From Gracilaria vermiculophylla (Eukaryota; Rhodophyta; Florideophyceae; Gracilariales; Gracilariaceae), in NCBI GenBank assembly GCA_019155205.2, contig JAHNZQ020000092.1, positions 38,507-102,506 on the forward strand: 64,000 bases of DNA. Direction: 5' to 3'. The notes beneath the pieces were generated by a model. It was given only the letters and a program-made list of their open reading frames with translations. It was not told the origin of the DNA and ran no database searches. Below, piece after piece: positions 51,721-62,290 of the stretch. A program made the translations under genes and the position numbers. The first letter of the stretch is position 1, and each line of letters begins with the position of its first letter.

Positions 51721-53500
51721 GTGGAAAATGTTTCCTCCCAAATGGCATCGTTATGGTCGAGAACCAGCTCTGTGTACCACGGGTTTGATAACCTAAACGA
51801 TGATGATGACCTCCATGAAGATAGCGTGTACATCGATTTCGGTGACGAAGACCCCAAAGATCTAGATGCAGCTTTAGAAAACTTTTTCACAGATGCGAGG
51901 GACTATGAAATGCTTCCCATTGGTTTTACACAGTTACAAAGGTTGTTCCTGAAGTACAGGAAAGTGGTTTGTCTTCGGCTGGGCAACAAACCGCCAGCCA
52001 AAGTTGAACCACTGCGGTTAGAGATCTTGGAAGGGCATGAGCCAGTCAAGGAGAAGATCAGATGGTACGCAACGTCCTATAGAAAGTAAATGGAAACTTT
52101 AATTCGGAAATTTTTGGAAATGGGATTCATACTCCTAATTCCTTAGGCTGAGCGGCAATGTGCTCCATTGCTTGACCGAAGAAGGGTAGGGTGAATTTCA
52201 GGTTTATAATCGATCACCGTCGGCCCAATACCGCCACTAAGAAAAGTTCATGGCCTATGCCTAGTCGTGAGGTAAAGACAAGGGATTTTGGAGGAAGCAC
52301 TGTCTTTGCTGCAGTTGATTTAGTGTTTGGATATTGGCAGCTTCCGCTACATGTGGAAGCGTATGAAAAGTGCTCCTTCGTTACACCTCACGGCGTATAA
52401 TCGTTTCGCAGAGTGCCCATGTGGATGACGAATGATGTACCACATTTCCAAAGATCTATATATCTGCTTTTTGAGGATAGGAAGTAGTCTCTCAAGCTTT
52501 GGATAGATGATTTTGCATTGTGTGAGGAAGATGAGGAGGCACTGCTGCAAAGATTTGCTGAGTATTTCCAAGTGGTGTCAGGAGAAAGACCTCTGCGTGT
52601 CTGCTTGGAAATCTAGTTTCCTCAAAAGAGACATCCACTGGTGTGGCCGAATCATCGAAAAAAACTGATATCAGATGGACATAAAACGGGTGGAAGCCTT
52701 TCGAGATATGCAGAGGCCTCATATGACAGACGAACTCTGTGAATTTTTTCATTGTTGTTGGTTGATGGGTCGTTGAATCCCAAAATCTATTAGCTCGAAT
52801 GCAACCTTCGAGCTCGACTTTGGAACAAGCGTACGCAAAAATCGGGAAGTACAAGAAGAAGTTGCTCTAATGAGTGCAGTTATGTAGCTTATCTTGGAGA
52901 CTAGACCACGAAGCCTGGTTCAAAGATGTTCGAAAAAGCCTACGCAACAGTGTAAGGTTAGCTTCTGTCAAAGAAGATTGTATTATTTGTATATTTGCAG
53001 ACGCTTCAGAGACATTTTGGTCAGGAGTAGTGACGCAGACTGAAAGAGATCAGCTAGAACAACCAATCGAGACACAGAAGCATAAGCCTCTTGGGTTCAG
53101 GGGTGGGGTGTTCAATAAAACACAGGAAAGATGCACAACGTATTAGAAGGAATCTTATGCGATCTTTCATGTGTTCAAAAAGATGGACTACATACTTCTC
53201 GGCCGGGTGAAAACCATCTTGTTTACAGACCATCAGAATCTACTGTTTTTGCTCTGTCCTAAAGTGCTTGAGACATCGCTAGGAAACTACATCATAGGCA
53301 AGGTAGAGCGATGGAATTTGTATCTTGCGATATCTAATTACGTTATTGAGCATAGCGAAGGGCACAAAAACACTTTTGCGAATATGATGACGTGCTGGAC
53401 GAAAGAACACCGATCAAGACCAGCAGCAATATCGGTTTCCACTCATTGTTTGACCTCAACGCAAACATAGCCTACACCTGAATGTTTCCCATGACCCAAA
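51721..53500 (+). pseudogene. Reverse transcriptase and RNase H of element F
   Basis: The frame 51721-52089 holds the acidic linker and start of reverse transcriptase (GHEPVKEKIRWYATSYRK). 52191-52400 gives MNFRFIIDHRRPNTATKKSS and FAAVDLVFGYWQLPLHVEAY. The palm box reads LKLWIDDFALCEED, both aspartates kept. RNase H: IICIFADASETFWSGVVTQT, then ILFTDHQNLLFLL and IEHSEGHKNTFANMMTCW. At least six stops or shifts interrupt it. Confidence 0.87.
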
Positions 53501-55010
53501 ATCGAATGGATAAGCACAATTCAGCAGAGAGCGGAAAAGGAAGAGAATGTCATCGAGAGTGAGGACAGAATACTTCCGGTCAGAGAAAGTATATGGATCC
53601 CAGAAAATGATGTCGAATTGAATCTTAAGCTTATGGTCGTTTTACATAGTAAAAGATGAAGTCATCGAGGCTCCGCCACGACTGAGAGTATCCCCAGACA
53701 GACATTCTACTGGAAATGATTGACCAGTGACGTGAGCATTTTTGCTGAAGACTGCCTTTACTGTCTTGTATTAAGAGCTGGATCAGTATTCGCAATGCCA
53801 TATGGCACTGCTCTTCGAGTGACACGCCGTAAGGGACTTATTTATGTCGAAGGCCTCTACATGGTGAAGAGCACTGAAGGTTACAGATATTTATTGCTCA
53901 TCAAAGATGACATTTCCGGGTTTGTGTGGTTATGACTGGCTTTTCTCTTAGAAAATGCCACTGCCATCGAAGCTTTGATTGCTTGGAAAGCACCATCTAG
54001 TGGATGGGATATAATGGTAACCGATCAAGGTGTTCTTTTTCCAGAATTCGCTGATGAAGAATTTGTGGGCAGAGTTTCACTACTCCCACCATTTCAGGAG
54101 AGCGTACTGTCCCAAAGCGAATAATTCTGTTTAATGTATTTGTCGAGAGGTGAAAAGAGATAGCCATGCTCTTCTCGAAGAATGGAAGCTGAAGTCTACT
54201 CAGTGGCCAACTGACATAGACGTTGTTTAAGGCATCTCGAATCACGCGCCATTGAAACGTTTGGGACTAAAAGATAAGGCTGAACCAAAGTTGTTCCGTG
54301 CACCGTTAGAGGTGTTCAAAGGACATAAGCCTAAGCCCCCTTTGCTTTCAGCATGGATTAAAGAAGATTATCCCAACGCAAAATCAACTAAGGAAGCCAG
54401 AGCGACGCAGTTAGTAGAAATCGGCAAGCTTTAGTCTGCGAATGAAGATTTAGATCGTGATGTGGCATCCTTGATGTCGACATCTAGGAAGCATGGAATC
54501 AAGCAATGAAAAATGAAAACTAGAGTGTATTTTTCCAGTCTGGATATTCGCTCTTTTGTTCTCGTGCGACAAGCTAAAGGGAGGACACAAGTTAGGACTC
54601 AAATGGAAGGGCCCTCCAACTGTGGTCAGTATGAAGTCTTAGTGGGTGTTTACAAACGATAAAATCCTATGTAAGAAGCGATAAGATGTTTATGTTTGTC
54701 GCATTTTGCTATACCGCTTGGATTTGAATGGTCAATTTGTGCAAGATGAACTAATGGTATCTATTAAACGTATCAATGATAAAGTTGAAAGGATGGAAAC
54801 TCTGCGACACATTCCTGATGGACAAACAGGAATTGAAATGCTTTTTGCGTAGAATGGTCTTCCGGACGAAAATGATTCTACCTAGGAACCATTTCGTCAC
54901 ATGTTACAAGATGTTCCAGGTGAGCGTGAAGATTTTCTGTGCCTATCAAGAAAGTGTGAAATCAAGAAGCGGGCTCTAGGTCTTGCAATCTACAGCAGGG
55001 ATGACTTTTG
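53501..55010 (+). pseudogene. Integrase and chromodomain of element F
   Basis: Fragments: FAEDCLYCLVLRAGSVFAMP (end of the zinc-binding domain), RKGLIYVEGLYMVKSTEG (first acid position, Glu where relatives have Asp), LLLIKDDISGFVWL, and DIMVTDQGVLFPEFADEEFV (second acid). The chromodomain is recognisable at about 54790-54945: METLRHIPDGQTGIEMLFA, then NGLPDENDST and EPFRHMLQDVPGERE, with stops where tryptophans are expected. Many stops show long inactivity. Confidence 0.75.
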
Positions 55011-55162
55011 TTAGATGAAGCTGTTACATACATTATGAGGTCGGTGTAGTGCACACTACTGGCTCCAGTGAAGAGAGGTCATTGCTACTCGTTCGCTCTA
55101 CAAATTGATAAATGATCTTAATCTTCTCCATCTATGGTAAGAAAATTAAGTTCATTCGGTGC

Positions 55163-55353
55163 TGTAGCACTTAGCTGTAAAGCTCTTATTCGAGTTAGGC
55201 AATCGAAACGACATTTATTTAGAAGCGCCGTGGCAGAGGAAAACAGTCTGGTTACACGACTATAAAGCCACCTGACCGCCAAGGAAGGCGATCAGAGGAG
55301 AAGAGGTACTTCTCTCTTGTGCCTGTTGATTTGCCTGATAGCCATATGCCACA
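55163..55353 (+). repeat. 3' LTR of element F
   Basis: TGTAGCACTTAGC to ATATGCCACA, 191 bp, with the same TATAAAG box (about 55260). It is followed by aagtc, partner of atgtc at 44713-44717. Confidence 0.82.
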
Positions 55354-55358
55354 AAGTC

Positions 55359-56747
55359 AAGCTCCCTGTTTTGTGTCTTTTTTTCGAGTCAAAGGCTGCT
55401 CTGTTGTACATTTACGTCAGGTTCAGAGTCATTACGACCAAATGGCACGACTATCGGGTTGTTCCGGAACTCAAAACCGTAAACTCAAAAGTTATACTTT
55501 CGCTTCAAGCCACAAGTGTCACTCCTTTTTTCGTTTACTTTGTCAGTCTGTACGTCATTCCAATCCTCAATGACGAACAAAAATGGAGGTCCATCGTTTT
55601 CCAGGTTTAACATCTTGCCTGCAATCCGCCTACGTGCCTTTTATTGCCTATTCCGCAAACAGATGACGGTGCTAGCGTCAGCAACCATGGATTGAGACAT
55701 TAGCAGAGGCTCTTTCTTCCGCTTTAATTCTGCTAAATGGATATCACTTATCATTGGTAATAGCTTTTGGACGGCGGTCATTTACCTCTACCTCATTCTT
55801 TCGGCCCATGCATACCACGTGTTCAACGTTAAGTGCTTTGATGCTCTGCGACTGTATGCAGAGAAGTGGCCATAGTACTGTTTTTCTTTACTGTTAAGGT
55901 TCATTTTGGTTGCAAGGTGCGATTCTCTCTTGTTCTCGTTTTTTAATCGCATCAGAGCATCTGGTTCATTCTGTGTAAAGAGGATCGTCATTATATGGAT
56001 TGACCTTTAGGACATCCAAACAGTACCACTGAACTCTGCATTTGCAAATCGGCTTGTAAGTATAGTAGAATAAACTGCTGAATTTCTTGCGACCGTATCA
56101 TGTGTCAAGAATCAAGGAAAAATACTCGAATTGCACTTCTTTGCGTTTAGAAACTTTCTTTCTGCAGCAGAATGCTCGGATTTTGTCTGCTGATGACGTT
56201 CATGCTGCTAGTCGTATACCACGTCGATGCCCATGACCTTCCTCCGGCAAAGGTTCTCTAACTTGAAACCCGTGTCGCACGACGTGGCCTATCATTCGTC
56301 TATCTTACCAAAAAAAGGTTTTTGCGTACTCAAACCTTCAAGTAAGCCTTATCACACCTTTCGTGAGACTCATCTCCACCAGAGTTTTCTATCTACTGCC
56401 AAACCGCTATCTGACCACATGGATTGAAATTACGGACACATTGATCGCGGAAGAACCTCAGATCGTTGATAAATGTGAATAATCTGGTATAGGTGCGCAC
56501 AGATAGAGGAAAAATACGTTTACGATACCGTCATTGCGAGTTGTCTGGACAAAGTTTGTTCTCCCCGGATACTTCTCCCCTTTTATCGCCTCTCGTTCTA
56601 AAAGAGCATCTCACATCCTCGCCTCCATTCTAGAAGCAGCGGAAAGATTAATTTATCGACTATCAGTTTCCCGAAGCGCCCGATAAAAGCATAATCAAAT
56701 GCCGTCATGGACCACGTCGACTGTATAGCCCACGGATATCATTGGGA
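55359..56747. other. Spacer between elements F and D
   Basis: No gene, domain or repeat partner recognised. Short frames at 55317-55610 and 56227-56427 are not supported by any motif. tggga at 56743-56747 is the left target duplication of element D. Confidence 0.45.
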
Positions 56748-57005
56748 TAAGGATGGTACCAAAACGAGTAAAGGGGTCGAGCTTGTCGATACAGTTTGAA
56801 CGAGAAAGATGTAAAACCAAGTACACAGTTCGTCGAGATGTCTAACGTCTCTATCGCATTTACAAAGTCACATAGGATTATATGTAGGCTGCAAGGTGAG
56901 TAGGCGAGCCAAGCGTAAGTGGACGCCACTAAATATTACAAGAACGTATAAATGAGGGGACTCCAAGAAGTGATTACAAGAAATTGAGGAGCGGTCCAAT
57001 TCATA
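56748..57005 (-). repeat. 3' LTR of element D
   Basis: Minus strand TATGAATTGG to GTACCATCCTTA, so its ends are TA...TA rather than TG...CA. The polypurine run GAAAGGGGAGAA lies directly before it (57006-57020). Confidence 0.85.
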
Positions 57006-57020
57006 TTTCTCCCCTTTCAG

Positions 57021-57680
57021 CCAAAGTTTTCTGAGAACTCTTTGTCTTAGCTAGCTCTTCAAGGTTGATGCAGAGTCTTCCTGAGAAAAGAGTAAGTTGA
57101 AGAGCATCAATTAGGCTACTGTCTTTCTTCGTCATCGGATCGGCTAAATTAATTCGACCGGGAATCCATGACATTTCATCAACAGCACCAGTCTAGAATT
57201 CAAAGCGAATACATCCGATATCACCACGAATGGACTTATCAATAGAGTTCTTCTGCGTGGATAGCGAAGTAAATAAATCTTCGAAATCAACAAGCACCCG
57301 AATCTTGATTTCCACATCAAGAAGCTCAGAGAAGGCCATGGCGACAGTCTTTCCTTCATCTATTCCTTCGGCAGCTGCAAATATTTCTGCTTCTGGTACA
57401 CGTTTCACAGGACGCTTGGCCTTGTGAGACGTCCACGACACAGTGTGATAGATTGCGTTCTTCTTCATTATTCCAATTAGAAGACCAGTTAGAACCCCAA
57501 GTTGTCCACATTTATCAACAAGAGATGCATCAGCAAAAACCAAAACGCTGAGTTGGTAATCTTCTTTATCTGCTGGTCTCTGATATGCAATGGTGGTTCG
57601 GATCTTTTTCAACTTCCAAACAATGTTGACCTGTTCAAAAAGGTGGCATACTTTTAGTTCTGGTGCCTTTTGTTGGAGAT
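57021..57680 (-). pseudogene. RNase H of element D
   Basis: Translation gives LSVLVFADASLVDKCGQLG, then AIYHTVSWTSHKAKRPVKRV, PEAEIFAAAEGIDEGKTVA, DFEDLFTSLSTQKNSIDKS and, beyond a TAG at about 57193, DEMSWIPGRINLADPMTKK. Copia RNase H acids (FADAS, EAE, D-E-D) are in place. One stop and one frame break are seen. Confidence 0.88.
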
Positions 57681-58620
57681 AGCTTGCTTAAAATGAGCGA
57701 AACGGGGATGCTGCCGTTCCTATCCATCCAAATGAACTGTTTGTGGACGCAAATACTGACTTCTCAATCTTTGTGAGTGGCTGGTAAAATTGTTTTCGAC
57801 GCATTCGGGAGAAGGGATACTCAACATCAGCCTCCATCTTGTCATCTGCATCCGTCTCGATCGTGTGATCAGTATTCTGTATGATATTAATACCGAAGAA
57901 CCTTAGTTTGCCAGGTCCGTGGTTGACATTTCCAAACTTGAACTTTTTGTCAAATGCTTCTAGGAACAGTTCAGCACGGTTACCTTCACCAGCAACTTGT
58001 AGGTCATCTACAATCTTGGCAACCGGAAGAACTAGCCTTCTTTCTTCTTTCTTAAAGAATATTTGCGGTATATGCGAGGATTGCTGCAATCCGAGGTCCA
58101 GCATTACGTTGTCAGACTGATCTTGCCATTTTGCATTGGCGTTGACAAGGCCATATGCAGCCGTCAACAGTAACCATAGATGTGTAGACATCATTGAGCT
58201 TTCCTTGGGAGGTCGAATGTATACATCTCTTTGGGCTTGTTCTGTCTGAAGAAAAGCCGCCTTGACATCTGCTTTGTGTAATTTCCATTTACACAGGGAG
58301 GCAATCGATTCGAGGATTCGAAGTCCCGTCGGCGGACATGTCGCACAATCTTTGCTTGAATCATTTTTAAAGTCATCTTCATTCCCGTGCGGGGCAATGC
58401 GGGCTTTAAGCTCGAGGGATCCATCGTCATTTTGTTTCACCTTGTATATTTTGTGGCTACTGATAACGTTGGGGCCAGCAGGAATCTTGTCATGTGGTAC
58501 TGGAAGTACCGTTCTTCAAAACGATTCTTCTTCCAATTTATAAGGGTTTGCCAATGGATATTGGTCAAAACCCTGTGCATGGTATTTTAGAAAAGGTTTG
58601 TTACCAAAGTAGTCCACCAT
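57681..58620 (-). pseudogene. Reverse transcriptase of element D
   Basis: The main frame (58440-57688) begins KQNDDGSLELKARIAPHGNE, the start of the copia fingers, and continues KADVKAAFLQTEQAQRDVYI, LLLTAAYGLVNANAKWQDQS, then VAKIVDDLQVAGEGNRAELF with an intact catalytic VDD, and LRFFGINIIQNTDHTIETDA. Upstream, in shifted frames, PLANPYKLEEESF belongs to the same domain. It is nearly complete, and the frame is open for 250 codons. Confidence 0.92.
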
Positions 58621-58677
58621 GGAGGAGAGCACTTCATTTTGATTGCTAGTAAGTTTTAAACTTTCTGGAAAAGCGCT

Positions 58678-59058
58678 TCAGCTAGCCGCGAGCGCATTGG
58701 CAAATTGCCATCTTTCATTTGAGATGTTAACACACTGCAAGTCTCCGTCATCATAAGGTATGTGTAGACGACCATATTCGGCTTCCGAGTGTAGAGTACC
58801 AGTAAAGGACTGATTTTCACGCGGCCAGAATACAGAGATCCTGTCTCCAATTCCTGGCACCACTGTAGATGATACAGCTGAGAGGTCAGCGTCAGCAGCA
58901 CTGTTTTCAGAATCAGGCGATGTAGCATGAAAAACATCCGGTTCCTGCTCTTCTTCGGAGCTCTCTGAAGCTCCATCTGCTCCTTCAGCGGGATTTGGAC
59001 TGCTGACAAATTGATCATTTATGATGTCAGTCATCCGATCCATACCATCTTGTACCAT
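58678..59058 (-). pseudogene. Acidic linker and Tudor/chromo-like module of element D
   Basis: The 126-codon frame has an acidic, serine-rich region (residues 20-62, ASESSEEEQEPDVFHATSP), then a compact domain at residues 68-118: GIGDRISVFWPRENQSFTG, then TLHSEAEYGRLHIPYDDG and a C-terminal NISNERWQF. The pattern of small beta strands, aromatic WP, the YDDG turn and E-R-W is that of Tudor-like chromatin readers. Element C holds the same domain at the same place. It replaces what in copia is only a variable linker between integrase and reverse transcriptase. Role inferred: target-site choice or binding of a host chromatin protein. Confidence 0.75.
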
Positions 59059-59073
59059 CTGTGCGAAGCCGTT

Positions 59074-60309
59074 TTATCGCACAGCTGTCCGGGTGTCTTC
59101 AAAAGTAACGTTAATCGTTCGCCCGTTTTTGCCGTAGACAGTCACGATACGTGCTTCATGGTTAACAGAGGTAACTGGTTTGGGTGCTGTCCATTTGCCT
59201 TTCTTTTCATCATCTCTTTTTTGGTATACTTCAACAAGATCTCCGACCAAGAGAAGTACTTCGGTATTCGCTTTTGAACGCAGAATTAGAGCAAGTTTGC
59301 GACGTGCCTGAAACTGGTCGCCAGCATCGCGAACATCGTCAGGAATTACATTGTCGATGGGCTTAGTGGCAATGGGTTTAAAGAAACCATTTGCTAACTC
59401 GAAATCAGACATAATTTCGTTGCCATAAAGATCGTTAGAGATTGAGACAGGCTTGTATGCTGCGAGTGTCGGATCGAACTCGGTACCGGCCGCTGCATTT
59501 AGCTGAAGAAAGATGCTTCGAATTATATTATTTTTAAACTCGATTGAATTCTTGGAGTGCCGTCCATGTGGAACTGGATGGAGCGGGATTCCCAGTTGCT
59601 CGGTATACTGCTTGAACTCACCGAGCATGAAAGCTGTATCCGCACGAATAGAGTCAGGGTGCCAAAATTGAGAGACCCAACAAGCTTCAAAGGTGACAAT
59701 CGCATCCTTGAGAGTAGCTGTACTGACAACATGAGCCGCTAAAAACCTGGAAACAAGGTCCATACAGTGTGTTAAGCGAATCGCATCAAGATAGAGGTGA
59801 TCTATACAAAGAACTTCATTGAATTCCTTAGACAAGGAACTTATAGATACCTTGCGATTAGGCTGGGGTACAGCGGTGGAGCGGCACGCCGTGCAATTTT
59901 TAACAGTTGCACCCAAGTAGGAAGAAATTGCATCATTACATAGTCCGTTTCTCTCAAGCAGGAGCTTGTAATCAGTAAAGCTGGCATGACCGCATACATG
60001 CTTGTGTACTTTGTCGATAATTCTCTTGACTTCAGACCAGGGTGTGGCATCAAGTGTGACTGCAGAAAGGCATGAAAGTGTCGATCCATTTTTGCGGGAT
60101 AAAGTAAACACGTCCAAGGGAAGGTAGCTTAGAAACTCATGATGGACCATAGAAATAGAGTCATGTTCACCATCAGCATCGAAAACAACAGCGTTTTCTT
60201 CTATGCGCTCAATGTTCGATTTGCGGGTGACGTTTTGGCCAATTGCCCACTGCGATGAGCCATCTAGGACCAAGTGGTTAATGCAAACATTTCTGTCCTT
60301 ATAAGACAT
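59074..60309 (-). pseudogene. Protease C-terminal part and integrase of element D
   Basis: A 411-codon open frame. It begins with NHLVLDGSSQWAIGQNVT (shared with C), then the zinc-binding domain (IIDKVHKHVCGHASF, CTACRSTAVPQPNRKV) and the catalytic core: Asp in VLCIDHLYLDA, Asp in SIRADTAFMLGEFKQY and Glu in HSKNSIEFKNNIIRSI. The C-terminal region (LALILRSKANTEVLLLVGDL, ARIVTVYGKNGRTINVTFED) ends with a stop. The start lies inside the polyprotein, so the first Met is not a true start. Acids appear complete. Confidence 0.9.
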
Positions 60310-60771
60310 AGCTGTTAAAACTATCGATCCAAAGATAAGACGTGCTGGGCTGGCGTGTTGTCCTTTTCCCTATTGCCAGTGTGTGTGGCCATTGAGCGTA
60401 TCTGGGATGGATGCAAGCTGAAAATTGGACGATAGTCTTACATGTTCAGCAAGTAAATTCAGCTCAAAAAGGCCAATTACCGATTAAAGCGCTCCGTTAT
60501 CAACAAGGGGTCCAAGCTCCGTTGGCGGCTCAGTATTTTCTGAAGAGCCATTGGTATTTGCTGAAGAGCTAACGAGAGCAGCCATGTTAAACGAAACCGT
60601 TTTCTTTTTTTCATTGTCTCTCCGGTTCTTCGGTACTTCCGAACGAATGTTGAATGCGCTTGATCCATTTGGGGCGTCGTAAGATCTGACATGTGAGGGA
60701 AGCGAGCCGTCACGGTTGTGGTTTCTTTTCCAGTGGGCATTTTTTCCACATATATTACACGGATACTTCAT
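60250..60771 (-). pseudogene. CCHC knuckle and protease N-terminal part of element D
   Basis: MKYPCNICGKNAHWKRNHNR is a retroviral-type zinc knuckle (CxxCxxxxH then H in place of the last C). After a serine- and asparagine-rich linker comes LGPLVDNGAL with a stop, then SVIGLFELNLLA. This matches GPLLDDGAPYSVIGSKELNL of element C, so the protease active site is DNGA here and DDGA there. Stops at about 60485 and 60370 break the frame. Confidence 0.75.
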
Positions 60772-60989
60772 AGTAGGAGATTCATTCTTGTAGCGGGTAT
60801 TGTTACCGCGTTGCTGTCATCGAAACTGAGTTGTTCTAACAGAGCTGGCAGGAAATGTCTCAGTATCAGCATGTGGTTGCGAGGACTTGTCGCATTGTTT
60901 TATCACGGATGAGGCAGATTGATATGTGATAGCACTTAAAAACTCATCATTTGTAGAGTCAGAAGTCCGGTTCTGATTCGATGGTGCAG

Positions 60990-61521
60990 CAGCAGCCATC
61001 ACTGAAACGCGTTAGGAGTGGTCAATTGCAGAATTAGACAGTAATATGAGCGCTGTAATACATTCTGGTCGCTTAGTAGTTGAAGAGATAGAGTTAAACT
61101 TGGCTACCTGAGCCGAGAATCGGGACTCAAAATTCTTCATTGTCTCGTTCGAACTGCGGCGCGTGCTCCACAGTTGATAGAATGTGCGGTAAGCCTCACT
61201 AACCACAGTTAATGCATCTCTCCGATATATGTTCCCAACGACGAGATTCACATCGTCATCTCCAATAAGTTGATCATCAGAAATTCCTTAGCAGAGATCT
61301 TTTGCGCGGCCGAACAGCTGTGATTTGAGAAAGATAGCCTGCAGAGCTGGAGGGATCTTGTTTCTGTTCGATTCTAGTAATGTATTGTGGAACGTTTGCC
61401 ACAGCTTTACAGAGTTACGTTATTCTTCCTGATCACCCTTTCCGTCAGTCCATGGAGGAGACTTAACATCCCAGGAGAATTTAGGGGGCGAAGGCAGGTT
61501 GGATTGGAGCGCTGGGCCCAT
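60990..61521 (-). pseudogene. gag of element D
   Basis: From the ATG at 61521 the frame reads MGPALQSNLPSPPKFSWDVK, then (after a stop) KLWQTFHNTLLESNRNKI, LKSQLFGRAKDLC, VVGNIYRRDALTVVSEAYR and KNFESRFSAQVAKFNSISST. Every block is colinear with gag of element C, beginning at the same MGP. The start codon lies three bases from the LTR, inside the primer binding site. Two or three stops interrupt it. Confidence 0.8.
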
Positions 61522-61524
61522 AAC
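61511..61524 (-). other. Half-tRNA primer binding site of element D
   Basis: Minus strand GTTATGGGCCCAGC begins at the first base after the 5' LTR. It is identical over 14 bases to the site of element E, although the LTRs of D and E are unrelated, and it is complementary to the anticodon arm of initiator tRNA-Met. Confidence 0.88.
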
Positions 61525-61782
61525 TAAGGACGGTACCAGAACGAGTAAAGCAGTCGAGCTCGTCGATACAGTTTGAACGATAAAGATGTAAAACCAAGTA
61601 CACAGTTCGTCGAGATGTCTGACGTCTCTACCGCATTTACAAAGTCACATAGGACTATATGTAGGGTGCAAGGTGAAAAGGCGAGCCAAGAGTAAGTGGA
61701 CGCCACTAAAAATTACAAGAACGTATAAATGAGGGGACGCCAAGAAGTGATTACAAGAAATTGAGGAGCTGTCGTATTCATA
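61525..61782 (-). repeat. 5' LTR of element D
   Basis: 258 bp, partner of 56748-57005 without indels. tgggt (61783-61787) is the right target duplication. Confidence 0.87.
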
Positions 61783-62027
61783 TGGGTGCACAGCAAAACG
61801 ACCGTAATCTTCCCGTTTTTGGTCAGCAACTGCCAGCAGACGTTAATACTGCAAGCCAAATACGACTGCGATTGCGGCGAAGCCTATTTTTCATGGAGAC
61901 TAAATTGTTGTTCGCAAATACGACTTACCTCTCATACTTTATGGCAAATCCAAACGAAGAAAGAAAGCGAATAGAGCCCCATGTGCCCATGCAACACATT
62001 CTTTCGGTTCCCACATGTCGAAATTGT

Positions 62028-62290
62028 TGTAGAAGCAAGTAGAAACACCTCCTACGAAAGATATAACTAGAAGGATCTAGAAGCCTATAGAAGGTTTCAT
62101 AAAACGACATGATCTGCATTTTTATTGGCTTGTGATAGAAAAGATATGCAACTAAAATAGGTAGTAAACACTGTGTAGGATACTATATAAAAACAGTTCT
62201 TGCCCTAGGAGTGACGGAAGAGGGAAATCAAGCCGATTTATCAAAAACAAAATCTGTTCTTTGAAGTCTATTAAAGTATTGTGCTGCACA
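62028..62290 (+). repeat. LTR-like fragment with TAGAAG repeats
   Basis: TGTAGAAGCAAGTAGAAAC starts like the insertion at 19229. It then has CTAGAAGGATCTAGAAGCC and TATAGAAGG, and a TATATAAAAAC box about 60 bases before GAGTGACGGAAG. The right border is unclear. Resemblance to the 19229 copy is in motif order, not in close base identity, so it is a related LTR rather than the same copy. Confidence 0.45.

Larger units (their letters stand above)
44718..55353 (+). mobile_element. Ty3/gypsy element F, interrupted by element G
   Basis: LTRs at 44718-44918 and 55163-55353 are about 75% alike and flanked by atgtc and aagtc (one mismatch). The inside has gag, protease, reverse transcriptase, RNase H, integrase and a chromodomain in gypsy order. 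Element G is inserted within the protease. Without G the element is about 5.3 kb. Most frames are broken by many stops. F and G share the same unusual reverse transcriptase style (WxDD palm box) and chromodomain type, so they are related lineages of different age. Confidence 0.85.
56748..61782 (-). mobile_element. Copia-like element D with a Tudor-like module
   Basis: Two 258-bp LTRs (about 18 differences) bound the element; flanks tggga and tgggt form an imperfect 5-bp duplication. On the minus strand the order is primer site, gag, CCHC knuckle, protease, integrase, Tudor-like module, reverse transcriptase, RNase H, polypurine tract. This is copia order (integrase before reverse transcriptase). 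It is the better preserved relative of element C. Confidence 0.92.
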
